A DNA stretch of 64,000 bases from Ascaphus truei (Eukaryota; Chordata; Amphibia; Anura; Ascaphidae): assembly GCA_036426205.1 (NCBI GenBank), contig WSYH01000138.1, forward strand, positions 1 through 64,000. The letters run 5' to 3'. Numbering within the stretch: the stretch's first letter is position 1; each line of letters begins with the position of its first letter. The notes beneath the pieces are model-generated. The model ran no database searches, was not told where the DNA came from, and was given only the letters and a program-made list of their open reading frames with translations. Positions 33,364-44,520 of the stretch are shown here, one piece after another. A program made the position numbers and the translations under genes.

Positions 33364-33766
33364 CAGTGGCAGATTTCTCTTAGGCCCAGGCCTAGGGCGG
33401 CAAAATTTGAGGGCGGCAAAGATGTCCACCCCCCATATACTTTTGGCGTGCTCTTGGGCCTATAGGACCTAACAGGAAGTCATTTTATCTGTTGCGGCCG
33501 CCTCATTACCTTCCGTCCTCCTCCTCCTTCTGAACCGCAGCATGACGTCACCAACGTGACATTACAGCGTCTGGCAACGCGACGTCGCAGCGTAAAATGA
33601 CGTCATGATGTCACATTACCATGGCAACATGTCGCCGTGCAACGTCACGTTGGTGACGTCCGCTGCATCATTTGATGCTGCGGTTCAGAAGTAGGAGGGG
33701 GGTTGCAGGTAAGGAGACAGCGGTAACAGCTGTGCCTAGGGGTGTGAGTTTTGAAATCTGCCGCTG
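33364..33766. mobile_element. hAT-type MITE (403 bp)
   Basis: It starts CAGTGGCAGATTTC and ends GAAATCTGCCGCTG, a 14-bp TIR with one mismatch. Flanks ACCACACC (33356-33363) and ACCACTCC (33767-33774) are an 8-bp TSD with one difference. The interior is CpG-rich with several GACGTCAC-type motifs. It was inserted in the left edge of the 37-bp tandem array, whose unit supplies the TSD sequence. Confidence 0.8.
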
Positions 33767-34565
33767 ACCACTCCTTATAACTCCTCCCCTAACTGCTCCT
33801 ATAACCTCTCCCTACAACTTCTCCCCTAACTGCTCCTATAACTGCTCCCTACAATTTGTCCCCTAACTACTCCTATATCTGCCCCTTATAACTCCTCCCC
33901 TAACTGCTCCTATAACCTCTCCCTACAACTTCTCCCCTAACTTCTCCTATACCTCTCTTATACTCCTCCGCTAAACTGCCTCCCATAACCTCTCCCTACA
34001 ACTTCTCCCCTAACTACTCCTATAACCGCTCCTTATAACTCCACCCCTAACTGCTCCTATAACCTCTCCCTACAACTTCTCCCCTAACTTCTCCTATAAC
34101 CGCTCCTTATAACTCCTCCCCTAGCTGCTCCTATAACCGCTCCTTATAACTCCTCCCCTAACTACTCCTATAACCTCTCCCTACAACTTCTCCCCTAACT
34201 GCTCCTATAACCTCTCCCTACAACTTCTCCCCTAACTTCTCCTATAACCGCTCCTTATAACTCCTCCCCTAACTGCTCCTATAACCTCTCCCTACAACTT
34301 CTCCCCTAACTGCTCATATAACCGCTCCTTATAACTCCTCCCCTAACTGCTCATATAACCGCTCCCTACAACTTCTCCCCTAACTGCTCATATAACCTCT
34401 CCCTACAACTTCTCCCCTAACTACTCCTATAACCACTTCTTATAACTCCTCCCCTAACTGCTCCTATAACCTCTCCCTACAACTTCTCCCTAACTACTCC
34501 TATAACCTCTCCCTATAACTTCTCCTCTAACTGCACCAATAACCATTTCCTGCCTCATCCCCTAA

Positions 34566-35690
34566 CTATATGTATGTATATCTTAATTTATATAGCGCCA
34601 TCCATGTACATAGCGCTTTACAGCAGTAACACACGTGACAAAATAGGAATAAACGCCACAGACGTAAAGTAACATTAAGCAAGGGAGTCTCTGTCCCGAA
34701 GAGCTTACAATCTAAGTGGTAAATAGGGAGAATATACAGATACAGTAGGGGGGAGGGGGTGTTATGGTAAGTGCGTCTGCAAGGGATTACGGTAAATGTT
34801 TATGAGATGTATAGTACCACAACCAGCGGAGCTACCCAAAAGCTTCATGAAAGAGGTGTGTTTTAAGATGTGCCTTAAAGGTGGAGACAGAGGGTGTGTG
34901 TTGCATATTGAGGGGAAAGGCATTCTAGAGGTGGTGGGCAGTAAGTGACAGAGCTTGTAGGCGGCAGAGGGCTTTAAATTCTGAAGGAGTACAGTAGAGG
35001 CAACGTTTATTCTAACATTTGCCGTAAACTAGCCGGGTTACATTCTGGGTATGTGCTGGGTATGTGCTGGGTATGTTCTGGGCTAGTTTGAGGCACGTTT
35101 AAGGTATTTCTGCATTGACTAACGACCCATAGGATTAACACAACAGGGATCCCTGGCAGTCCGATTCAGTTTGAATGGGACTGCCAGGGACCCCCGCTGT
35201 TAATCTGATAGGCCATTAATCTATGCAGAAATGCTGGGGCTAGTTTAAGGAAAGTTTAAGGCATGTATTCAGAATGTACCTGGGTGTTTCCTGGGTTTTT
35301 TGGGGAATTGCCACTGGTTTTTGTTAGAATAAGAGTTGCCTCTACTGTAGAAGAATAGTGAGGATGATAGAAAGAAAAGTGCAGTTTGGAAAGAAGCTCA
35401 CTTCACTTCAGAGCAACAGAATAATAGAGAAGGCATGGCAGAGGCATGGCAATGGTAGTAGTTCTAGATTAGTGTTGAGAGGTGAGTAAGAACTGGGCAA
35501 TACAGATAAGATAAGAGTTCATAGTGGAGCATTAGACTGTTGATAGAAGAGATATTCTTGGCTCACATGCAGGAATTTGTGTATTCTGAGATCTTTCATA
35601 ACAAATGTCCTCTTGTCCAACTGAGTGGAACTACAGTTTAACTACATGCTACTGAGAAATGGGCCACTTGCACACAGGATATTGCAACCT
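34566..35690 (-). mobile_element. L2-type LINE 3' fragment, split by a MITE
   Basis: The minus strand (about 34935-34860) encodes WNAFPLN, then STFKAHLKTHLFHEAFG and a stop, the typical end of L2/CR1-clade ORF2. A 3' UTR follows with the TTACAATCTAAG/GAAGAGCTTACAATC box (34698-34716) and a tail near 34566-34600. It interrupts the tandem array, so it transposed after the array had formed. The foldback MITE at 34992-35347 sits inside it. Confidence 0.7.
34992..35347. mobile_element. Foldback MITE with TA TSD (Tc1/mariner-like ends)
   Basis: CAGTAGAGGCAAC and GTTGCCTCTACTG form the ends, with TA on both sides (34990-34991 and 35348-35349). Much of the 356-bp unit is an imperfect palindrome; CCTGGCAGTCC and GGACTGCCAGG flank its centre near 35168. 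A second copy of almost the same length lies at 53125-53481 in the opposite orientation. There is no transposase. Confidence 0.8.
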
Positions 35691-36185
35691 CTGCTCCTCT
35701 AACCACACCCTATAACTACTCCACTAACTGCTCCTCTAACCACGCTGTATAACCTTTCCTAATTGCTCGTATATCCATTCCCCATAACGCCTTCAATAAC
35801 TGCTCCTATAACAGCTCCCTATAGTTCATCCCCTAACTGCTCCTATAACTCCTCCCCTAACTGCTCCTATAACTGCTCCCTATAAAACCCCCTAACAACT
35901 CCAATAACTGCTCCCTATAACTACTCTCCTAACTGCTCCTATAACGACATCCTATAAGTCCTCTCCTAACTGCTCCTATAACCACTCCCTATAACTCCTT
36001 TCCTAACTACTCCTATAACGACTCCCTATAACTCCTCCCCTAACTGCTCCCTATAACAGCTCCTTAAACTGCTCCCTATAACTCCTCTCCTAACTGCTCC
36101 TATAACCACTCCCTATAACTCCTCCCCTAACTGCTCCCCATAACAGCTCCTTAAACTGCTCCCTATAACTCCTCCCCTAACTGCG

Positions 36186-36691
36186 AAGGGTTTTGAACCA
36201 TATGACTGAGTGTTTTATTACTACAATAAACTACATACACAATAACTCCTTCTTGCAACAATGCCGTATACAGGATAGTAATACACTTTAGGAGATGTTC
36301 AGGCATGAAACCTTACTCCATGTCACAATAACAGTAGAGTATTAAAGTTGTTACATTTATGGCGGATTTGTTACAGATCCTTGAAACTAAATAAAGAATG
36401 AGCTACGGTTTAATATCTCCCTCGGAGTGCTGTCTTCTAACATTCCTGTGAAGAGGCAACACAAGGTCACGGATAATTCCTTCCTTATCCGCTATGCACT
36501 TCAGTTAGACAGGAGTGTTCTCTAGCAGCACGCTGCAAAATACGCTAGCACTCTGGGTTTATAAATAAGAAAGCAGTGGTACTGTCATGAACATATATTG
36601 TGTACCATATATTTTATAGAACTCTGACCTCTATAGGCTAATTATTATCTTTTATTTGTATGGCAGCAACAAATTCCGCCGTGGTCTAGGA
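36186..36691. other. Intergenic, no recognised feature
   Basis: No ORF or repeat was recognised between the end of the tandem array and the hAT MITE. Confidence 0.4.
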
Positions 36692-37058
36692 CAGGGTAGC
36701 GCAAACTTCTTTTGCCACTGCGCCCCCCTGTCTGGCCTGCCCCAGTGCTCGTGCCCCTCCCCCCTACCTTGCAGCTGCGTCAAATGACGTCAGGTGACGT
36801 CACACGCGTCAAATGACGCCGCTGGTCATGTGATGTGACGTCACCTGACCTCGCAACGTTGTTTGATGCCGCGTTGCCATGGCGACGCGTCACAGCGTCT
36901 GAATAGCGTATAGCTTTAGTGTTGCAGGAGCCTCAGGTGATCCCCCGGCTTTTACTTTAAATGCCCTGGGGAAGAGCGCGGAGCCTCTGCAACCGCCCGC
37001 CCCCCCGAAAAATCCCCCCCTCCCTGGGGTGTGCACCCCCCCAGTTTGCGCACCCCTG
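36692..37058. mobile_element. hAT-type MITE (367 bp)
   Basis: Ends CAGGGTAGCGCAAACTT and AGTTTGCGCACCCCTG with a perfect 8-bp TSD GTCTAGGA (36684-36691 and 37059-37066). It belongs to the same family as 554-842: both share the TGCGCCCCCCTG block after the left end and GAAGAGCGCGG-GCCTCTGCAACCGCC near the right end. The GC-rich interior includes several TGACGTCA-like motifs. Confidence 0.9.
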
Positions 37059-37066
37059 GTCTAGGA

Positions 37067-38095
37067 CATCTGGTCGTGGCTGTTTTGCCATGACTAAATG
37101 ATTGCCAGCACTTGGCCGCAACTCAACTCGCCACCGGGACCTGTCGCCGCCAGCTGCTTCACCCCTATGGTAAGTCCCTAGCATTAACTCCCTAATGTTA
37201 ACCCCTAATACTAATACTACCCCTTACCCTAAAAACCCTTAACCCTTATCCTAAACCCCTATTGTTAACCCTGTACAAACCACTTAAACCCCTAAAGTTA
37301 ACCCCATCCACCTTTTTTTTGTATTAAGGAACCCTATAATTATATTGCGAAATCCTGAGGAAACCCAACCCTCTCTAATAGCGTGTCTGAGATCAGATGC
37401 ACTGTAAGGAACCCCAACCCTCTCTAATAGCGCGTCTGAGATCAGATGCATTGTAAGGAACCCCAACCCTCTCTAATAGCGCGTCTGAGATCAGATGCAT
37501 TGTAAGGAACCTCAACCTTCTCTAATTTTGTGTCTGAGATCACATGCATTGTAAGGAACTCCAACCCTCTCTAATAGCGCGTCTGAGATCAGATGCATTG
37601 TAAGGAACCTCAACCTTCTCTAATTTTGTGTCTGAGATCAGATGCATTGTAAGGAACTCCAACCCTCTCTAATAGCGCGTCTGAGATCAGATGCATTGTA
37701 AGGAACCCGACCCTCTCTAATAGCGCGTCTGAGATCAGATGCATTGTAAGGAACCCGACCCTCTCTAAGATGAGATACATTGTAAATTGTTCTGTATTTT
37801 CCAATGACCTGAAAATTGCAGGGAACCCTTTAGGGATGCCCGAGGAACCTTAGGGTTCCTAGGAAGCTCTGTTGAAAAAACAGTACCCTACCCTAACCAC
37901 CAAAACCCCTAAAGTAAACCCCATAGTTTAACCAGTAAAGCCCCTAAAACTTACCTTATTGTAAAAGTGACCGGTGGTGTAGGCAGTGGCGAAGGTTCCA
38001 GCGGTCGATCGGCTGCGGTGAAGTGTCCGTCTGCGCCCGCACGTCAGCGGTAATTTGGTGGCGGTGAAACGGCCACAACCAAATGTTCCATTCTG
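37067..38095. mobile_element. TIR element carrying a minisatellite
   Basis: ACATCTGGTCGTGGCTGTTT at the left end matches, inverted, the right end (GGCCACAACCAAATGTTCC at about 38070-38092). The TIR may begin further left, in which case the hAT MITE at 36692 landed in its terminus. The interior has degenerate TTAACCCC/CCCTAA spacers (37185-37310 and 37880-37950) around the 48/49-bp tandem array. No transposase was seen. Confidence 0.5.
37365..37785. repeat. 48/49-bp minisatellite, about 8-9 units
   Basis: The unit reads GGAACCCCAACCCTCTCTAA, then TAGCGCGTCTGAGATCAGAT, then GCATTGTAA. A variant unit with CTTCTCTAATTTTGTGTCTG appears twice, each time followed by the TAGCGCG form, which suggests a two-unit higher-order repeat in the middle of the array. 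The minus-strand frames with repeating LISDALLERVG peptide come from the array and are not a gene. Confidence 0.9.
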
Positions 38096-39950
38096 TGCCG
38101 CAGCACAGTACAATGTGGAGTACGTGTAAATTAAGACAAAACAGATAAGGAGGGCCCTACCGCAAAGAACTTACAATCTAATAGCCCTCATAAATACATT
38201 TATTGCTTGAAATCCAACAGTAACACTGGTTTGGTTTCTTTTTAAAGCAACCTTGCCTACTGGTATCACTATTTTATGACTATATGTATTACCTATTTTC
38301 ATAGCTTATTGCAGGTACTTTCAAACCTGTTTGTCTTTTATTCTTGTAAATAAATGAAGCAGACACTTTCATTTTCAATTCCCCGGAAGGATCCCTGTGC
38401 ACGTCTTGGTAATGTTTTCCCAGCAAGTATTACTTTCATTACCAGGGTGTTTTATTTGATAGGTTACAAACACACAGACACGCTGCTTTCAATGAGATGC
38501 CGGCTGGTTGAGTGATTTAGAACGATGCAAAAAATAACCAGAATGCTTTGCAAAATATTCCTCTGCATTAGGGTGGATATGTAGATATCCAAGTGCTAGA
38601 TAATTTATATATATTCTTGTACATCCACACATAATATATAATTATATATATATATAATATATATCATATAATAATTAACAAATATTTTTTTTATATATAT
38701 ATATATATATATATACTTATATGATACTTATATATATCCTATACAGTATATTAAAAGATATAATTGCATTGCAAGGCGTAACGGTTACATTATTTTGTCA
38801 GCCTTCAAAACCTGATAGGCACATCAACCTTTCTGGCTGCTGCATCAGACATAAGCATCTAGTCAATCAGGTATCTTACATTTGACGCAGCTCACAATGC
38901 AGTGCAGGGGGAAAGGGGTTAAAAGGACAAGACATTAATGATTAAACCCCGAGCGTCTTCCTGTATCGCTGGCATATCACTACAGATGGGCGGATTTGGA
39001 TCCGCCTCAGAATGACCGAAACCTTTGGGCCGCGGATCAGTCTCAAAAAAGGCAGTTTGGGATTTTTACATTTATTTTAGAGCAATCCGAGATTTATGGT
39101 CGGATTGTTAAACAAGCGGTCTCAGATTAATTCACGGGGTGGGGGGGGGGGGGATATCACTCTCTCTCTCTATGGATGAATCTGTGTGTATATTTTTAAC
39201 AATGCGTCCACGGGCAGTGGAATCCGCAGATCGGATTCTTGAACATACGTCCGGATTGGATCCAATGGTGGATTTGGATTCTTTGTGTCCAATCCGCAGA
39301 TGGAGTTTGGGGGGGGGGGGGGGGTCTAAAAAAAACCCGAGAAATTACGGGAAACTTTTTTGGACTGGGTCACCCACCTGTGCATATTACCTAGTGATTA
39401 CTACACAGGGAAGCGGCAGAGAATTCACACTAACCCGTTTTAACCTCACTGCGTAATACATCTTTTCAGAAGATGCACCACAACTATTCCCTGCTGTGTT
39501 TTGCAATGGATAATCAGGCGCTATATGAATTGTTTTCCTTTTCTTTTTAATAGATTCTCCACTGCCACCACAGCCTGTGACTTGTGTGACACCGCTGTCT
39601 CTCTGTTTGTCCCTGTGCCTGCAGACACGTGGCACCTTCTGTATAATAAGGCAGATTATAAAGAATTACAAAGCCGGGCTCTTTCTTCACATGCAGGTCA
39701 GGTACGGAGCGAATGGCACTAGTCTCTGATGTAGTTACCTGGATCAGAGAGTATAATGGTATTCATTTGCAAATTGTCTCAAGCTAAAAGCAATCAGGTC
39801 CTAGTAAGCTATTTTATGGCTGACACACACACTGTATTAAATGTACTCACTACATATAAACCGATGGCAATACATTTTTCCCCCTTTGCATTAACCCTTT
39901 CTCCGATAGCCTTGCAGTATGTCACTGTGTCTCTTGCCTTCTTAGCAATG
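38096..39950. other. Intergenic with AT microsatellite and G-runs
   Basis: A short L2-tail remnant (ACTTACAATCTAATAG) lies near 38169. An AT-rich microsatellite runs 38630-38720. G-runs occur at 39138-39152 and about 39310-39325. The 38980-39310 stretch has repeated GGATTTGGATCCGCC/GGATTGGATCC motifs typical of a decayed element, without defined termini. ORFs near 39387-39722 have no domain. Confidence 0.4.
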
Positions 39951-39964
39951 AGGTCTATGTATCA

Positions 39965-40425
39965 TGGTAATTTTGGAGTAAAACCATAGTGTTTTCATCT
40001 TGCCTCTTTGTATCAAAGCATTTTGCCCCAATTTTGTTCCGTCTGCCCCAGCTTGCACCTTGGGGAATGTCAGTAGAAGGAGATGGGGAGGAGTTACATG
40101 GGGCACAGATTATAATGAGATGTATCACAGNNNNNNTATTGTATCAATGGTAATTTTGGAGTAAAACCATAGTGTTTTCATCTTGCCTCTTTGTATCAAA
40201 GCATTTTGCCCCAATTTTGTTCCGTCTGCCCCAGCTTGCACCTTGGGGAGTGTCAGCAGGAGGGATTGGGGAGGAGTTACATGGGGCACAGATTATAATG
40301 AGATGTATCACAGTCTGTGTCAGCCCCAGTCTGCACCTTGGGAAGCGTCAGTAGAAGGAGATGGGGAGGAGTTACATGGGGCACAGATTATAATGAGATC
40401 TATCACAGTCTGTGTTTCTCTGCAC
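39965..40425. repeat. Tandem duplication (about 175-185 bp) with assembly gap
   Basis: The block GGTAATTTTGGAGTAAAACC ... CACAGATTATAATGAGATGT is present at 39965-40130 and again at 40149-40311, followed by a partial third copy (about 40318-40410). The first two are separated by six N and a short TATTGTATCAAT. The copies differ at few positions. The true copy number is uncertain because of the gap. Confidence 0.85.
40131..40136. other. Assembly gap (6 N)
   Basis: Six undetermined bases lie inside the tandem duplication. Real length and copy number may differ. Confidence 1.
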
Positions 40426-40429
40426 CATT

Positions 40430-42350
40430 CTTTTTTTCTTTTCTTTGCCCAAAAACATTCCTTACTTCGGAAGTGGCGCAAGTCTAACATTCTGCTTCAG
40501 ATGTAAGAAACTGTTCTTATGTAAACCGCAGCTCTGCTCCAAAAACTAGACAAGTGCGTCTAAACACACTTTTCTCTACATTGATACGTAGACCCCAATG
40601 AAAGGATAATCAGAATCTCTCAATAATATATTATTTTTACATGTTTTCCAAAGCTGAGCATAGAATATATTACAGATACTCCCGAGGGATGACAATCTAA
40701 TATTTAGTTAACGAAAGTAAAGAAACTGCCTGCAGAGGTAACTGTACTGCTAATGGATGAAACTATATCCGGTAGATCATAGGGATGAATCACTGGTGGA
40801 TAACATAAACATCAGAACAGATGGTAGTGCTGCCAGGTAAAAAATTATCAAGAAGTAAAGGAGAAAAAGTGCTGTTTATAGTCCTCACTCAAGTTCACTT
40901 ACAAGTGAGTCTCATTGTGAAAAAAACTGGACTCAGCTGTCTAAGCAACTGGCATGAAATTAGCAGGAGCAGAGAATCCAAGGGCCACCTCAAGGCCTTC
41001 ACGGGTCACATTTGGCCCATGGGCCACCAGCTGAACAGCTCTGCGGTACATTAAAATGTTTCCAATAACAATTACTAAGCTCCAAAGCTTGGAATCAATT
41101 AACAACAGGTAAGTAATCCTTGATAAAGCACCACCACCACCCGGTGCGAAAAGCGAAGGAGGCTTTTTGTGCCTCCTTTTTATCCATGTTCTGAGAATAC
41201 AGATTTTTTTAGACTGTTACTTTGACCCTGGCTCTTCTGGTTGTGCGCTGCCCCGATTCATCGTTTTGATCCAAGTCACCCAATACGAAAATGTAAAACT
41301 TAACATTTATTGGAACATTGAAAAACATAAATGTATTTAAATCCACGGCAAAATAAAATATATATGAAGTTGTAGCGTAGACCCCATATAGTGTGATGTA
41401 CAACAATTACTGAAATAGTAGGATGATATAATGCCAATCTAAAAATAATATGATTCACACTCCCTCTTCTATTAATTATAAACCAAGGCCCCTATTCTGT
41501 AAAATGTTTAGGGTAATAGATATAAGGGGCAGTGCAAGGGATGATGAAATGTACGTATGATGAAATACTGCTTTTCCTATACTCTCCACACCAAAATAAG
41601 TGTGCCCATATATTGTATGTCCCCAAATAGTAATAGAGAATAAATGAAAGTAGACTTAGATTCCCTGTTCTCATACTACACCCATAGGATGTGTCCTTAT
41701 CTACATCATGTTCTCATAAATGTTACGTTTTATATATTTCTATTAGACAAACAAAAGTAAGGTAGAAATGTTATCCTTAATAGCTAACTAGTTTTAATAA
41801 AGTGTGCCAGCTCTCAGAACCACAAAGGTCCCTTCTGCAGGAAGATTTTCTTTCAAATGCAGCTGGAATAGCATGTCATAGTTATACAAGAATGACATCC
41901 TACAGTAGTAAGTGGATATTCAGATGTGATTTAGTGCGATACACAAACATGGAAATGGAAATTGGTCAGGAATTAGGGTCATGGTGTAAGGTGTCTGGGC
42001 AGATGGTTAGTGCAATGCAGCAATTTAAAGCAGGACATGTAGATAGGTCAGGAATGAAGGTGTGAGGTGCAAAGAGCAGGATGTCTGTATATTTGGATAC
42101 CTAATTACAAAGGTATAATATATATATATCATAATGATACATAAATCATTTTCCCCAATTGGTTCCTGTATGAGATTAGAGTTTTGAGATGAGATTGCGT
42201 GAGTTTGTATTACTATGTTTTCTTTCTTTGTCTATTCTGCAGGCTAGAAAGGTACCATTCTCTATATATACAGTACGTGTAGCCCTGTCCCCCCCCCCCC
42301 CCCTCTCTGGAAACATGTTGCTGCTACTGATGTCTGTGGTGCGGTCATTC
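40430..42350. other. Intergenic, no recognised gene
   Basis: No domain-bearing ORF, terminal repeats or array was seen. A C-run occurs at about 42288-42303. Confidence 0.4.
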
Positions 42351-42359
42351 CAGTGACCT

Positions 42360-42600
42360 GGCGTCGCGCGTGTCTGTAGTTTGAGTGATCCATGGCCTGT
42401 GGGATTTATATGACGTGCGCGACGGGGAGGCGTGACGGAGGCGTGGCTGTGATGTCACGTGAGCGGCGCGCCCTCATTGGCTGAACCGTGCACGTGGCCC
42501 AGCCATTGCGCGATCAAATCAAAATCTTTTGTCGGCTGAAAAATCTGCCGTTCCGTCGCGCTTCCTCACGTGCATGCTCGCGTACACTATGGCTGGCCCC
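42360..42600. mobile_element. Partial Harbinger-type MITE copy
   Basis: CGCCCTCATTGGCTGAACCG followed by GCACGTGGCC (about 42468-42500) and the end GCGTACACTATGGCTGGCC (42589-42607) match the interior and right end of the MITE at 50502-50812. The left TIR and TSD could not be found. Confidence 0.55.
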
Positions 42601-42781
42601 ATAGATCTCCTGCATTTAGAGCTGCACGCGATAGCACTCGCACGATGGCTGCGGCGCTTATTTTGCCTCTCTTAGAAATGGTCAATAGTTAAAGGATTAC
42701 CCTGCATTATATCAAGTATCATACCATGTAAGGCCCAAATTCACTCTAATTCATTAGAATGGGTGTTAGGGTGTGCTAAGG

Positions 42782-43118
42782 CAGGGGTGCACAAGCTGGA
42801 GGGCGCTATATCTGGGGGGGGGGGGGGTGCAGCATTTATAGCGGTCCCCCGTTCTCCCCCCAGGCATTTAAATGAAATGCCAGGGCACCGCACGAGGCCT
42901 TTATAACACACTTAACTTCCTTTCCAGCTACGCATCGTCATGGTAACCCAGTGTCAAATGACGCAGCGGGGTCACGTGATGTCACGTTACCATGGCAACG
43001 TGACGTCACATGATCCCGCTCGTCATTTGACGTCGGGGCCAAGCAGGGGGGGGGGTCGCGAGGCGCTGAGGAGAGTAGGCAGGGGTGCGCACAGGGAAAA
43101 GTTTGCGCACCGCACCCT
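42782..43118. mobile_element. hAT-type MITE, degraded
   Basis: It starts CAGGGGTGCACAAGCTGG; the right end AGTTTGCGCACC...CACCC is altered and no clear 8-bp TSD is present. The centre (about 42953-43035) is an imperfect 80-bp palindrome around CCATGG, running from GTCAAATGACGCAGC to GCTCGTCATTTGACG and containing ACGTGACGTCAC. Confidence 0.55.
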
Positions 43119-43789
43119 TTAGCGAATGTGGGCTTAAATGTATTTACTTTGGTCCTAGGTATTACTGACCTTCCATTCTTCCCAGATTTCTCTGCATACT
43201 GTACACATTTCAAAGACATCCTCGATTCCCAAAGGCCTCATTTTGACTCTCTTAAGTTGTTCGCTACTTACAGTATAACACTATACGGAGAAGGATGCTA
43301 AAAGTCTGCTCCGCTGCCAGATCTCGTTACTGGTTGTTAGCAAATGTGTGGCTGCTCTTTGTCATATACCTGTCAAGCGTAGCTAACGCGCCAACGCTGC
43401 CTATAAAAGTGACAGCGCAGTGGGGGGAAATTTATACTTGCTTATGAGTAATGCAGCTTCATGATGATTTATAGCCCTTAAAATTTACCAGATTTTATGG
43501 CCTGGAATTATATCAGTTCAGTTTGGAAGATGTTGGTGATTATATAAAAGTATAACACGGCCGAGGAAAAACTCCTCCCCAGTCATTCATTCGCTGTATT
43601 TCATCTGGAAATGTATGACTGTAAATATGTTGCCAACTTAAATCAATACCATTAATGTATTGGCCAATGCAGCCTGTTTATCTTTTGCCTTTAGTACAGT
43701 AAGTGGAGGAGTGTAATTGTGCAGAGTTAAATACCCCTAGATGGAATGTGAATTAATGTTTAATAGGCCATGGGTGGGTGACTTGTAGT
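43119..43789. other. Intergenic, no recognised feature
   Basis: No gene or repeat was recognised. Confidence 0.35.
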
Positions 43790-44520
43790 TCTTATAAAAA
43801 CAAAAGAATCAGTGTTTGAATCAGTGTAAAAAGTGGAAGAATCAGCAGTCCCACTAAACAAAGAGGTAATAAAATACATAATGGTGCAGGGAACCCAAAG
43901 GAACCCCTATATCCCCCAGAATTAAATGTAAACACTAGAAGGGTGCAGCCCACACTCAAAAAAATTAACACCAAAGCGAAATAAGAATAAATCACTTACT
44001 AAATATCTGAAAAGTAGCATACACTATGGGACATGTGTAAAACCAAAACAGGTACAAAAACAGCCAACATTGCCAAAATTGACACAACTCCCAATTCAGA
44101 CGGCCACTATACTGTATCTAACTGCAACTCACAACAAGATAAAATCAGGCCACTCACAAAAGTCGCTAGGCTAAGCACATAGAAAATCTGTGGCAATGTG
44201 GTCTTCTGGATGATGCGCCGATAGATCTCAGGGAACCTCGTGGTGGATGACGTTCATCCGCTTGTGGATTCGGATGCACACCAAATTGTGCAATCGAACA
44301 GCGGTCATCCCAGAAAAGTTGTTGCACCTCTTCTGGTTCCACTCCAACTGGCAGTTAGTCCATGTGCATAGACTCCTAGCTCACAGTCCTCAGTAAGCAA
44401 CCCTACACGTTTCATTGCATTAATGTTGGCGACTTCATCAGGGGTTGTCATAGACAGGGCCGGATAGCCCTTATATAGTCCATTGCTTGATCTTACAATT
44501 AGCATTTGTCCAATAGATAT
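43790..44520 (-). mobile_element. Penelope-like element 3' region (single orientation)
   Basis: The minus strand carries a hammerhead-type motif (44445-44400) followed by about 600 bp without coding capacity. That is the arrangement of the outward-facing arms at 13456-16582 and of 61000-62470. No RT or endonuclease frame is present, so the classification rests on the ribozyme-like motif and layout. Confidence 0.45.
44400..44445 (-). ncRNA. Hammerhead-like motif with canonical CTGATGA core
   Basis: On the minus strand ACCC-CTGATGA-A is followed by a stem II that pairs only partly (GTCGC against GCAAT), then GAAACGTGTA and GGGT. Stem I ACCC/GGGT and the two-pair stem III (A-T, C-G, loop GT) match the palindrome copies. 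The weak stem II suggests decay. Confidence 0.5.

Larger units (their letters stand above)
33330..36185. repeat. 37-bp tandem array (CTCCTATAACC...), three times interrupted
   Basis: The array unit is about 37 bp, itself three 12-13-bp variants of CTCCTATAACYN, CTCCYTAYAACTY and CTCCCCTAACTG. Main blocks are 33767-34565 and 35690-36185. The second block has more diverged units than the first. A short start of the array is visible at 33340-33363, before the hAT element. The strand is strongly pyrimidine-biased. Interruptions are the hAT MITE 33364-33766, the L2 fragment 34566-35690 and, inside that, the foldback MITE 34992-35347. Confidence 0.9.

Noticed and set aside
37185..37310. Interstitial telomere array
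   Set aside because: TTAACCCC and CCCTAA motifs are irregular, with no run of perfect TTAGGG units; they are spacers of the TIR element.
37284..37804. Minus-strand ORFs with repeated LISDALLERVG peptide
   Set aside because: They result from the 48/49-bp minisatellite; frame is lost wherever a unit is 49 bp long.
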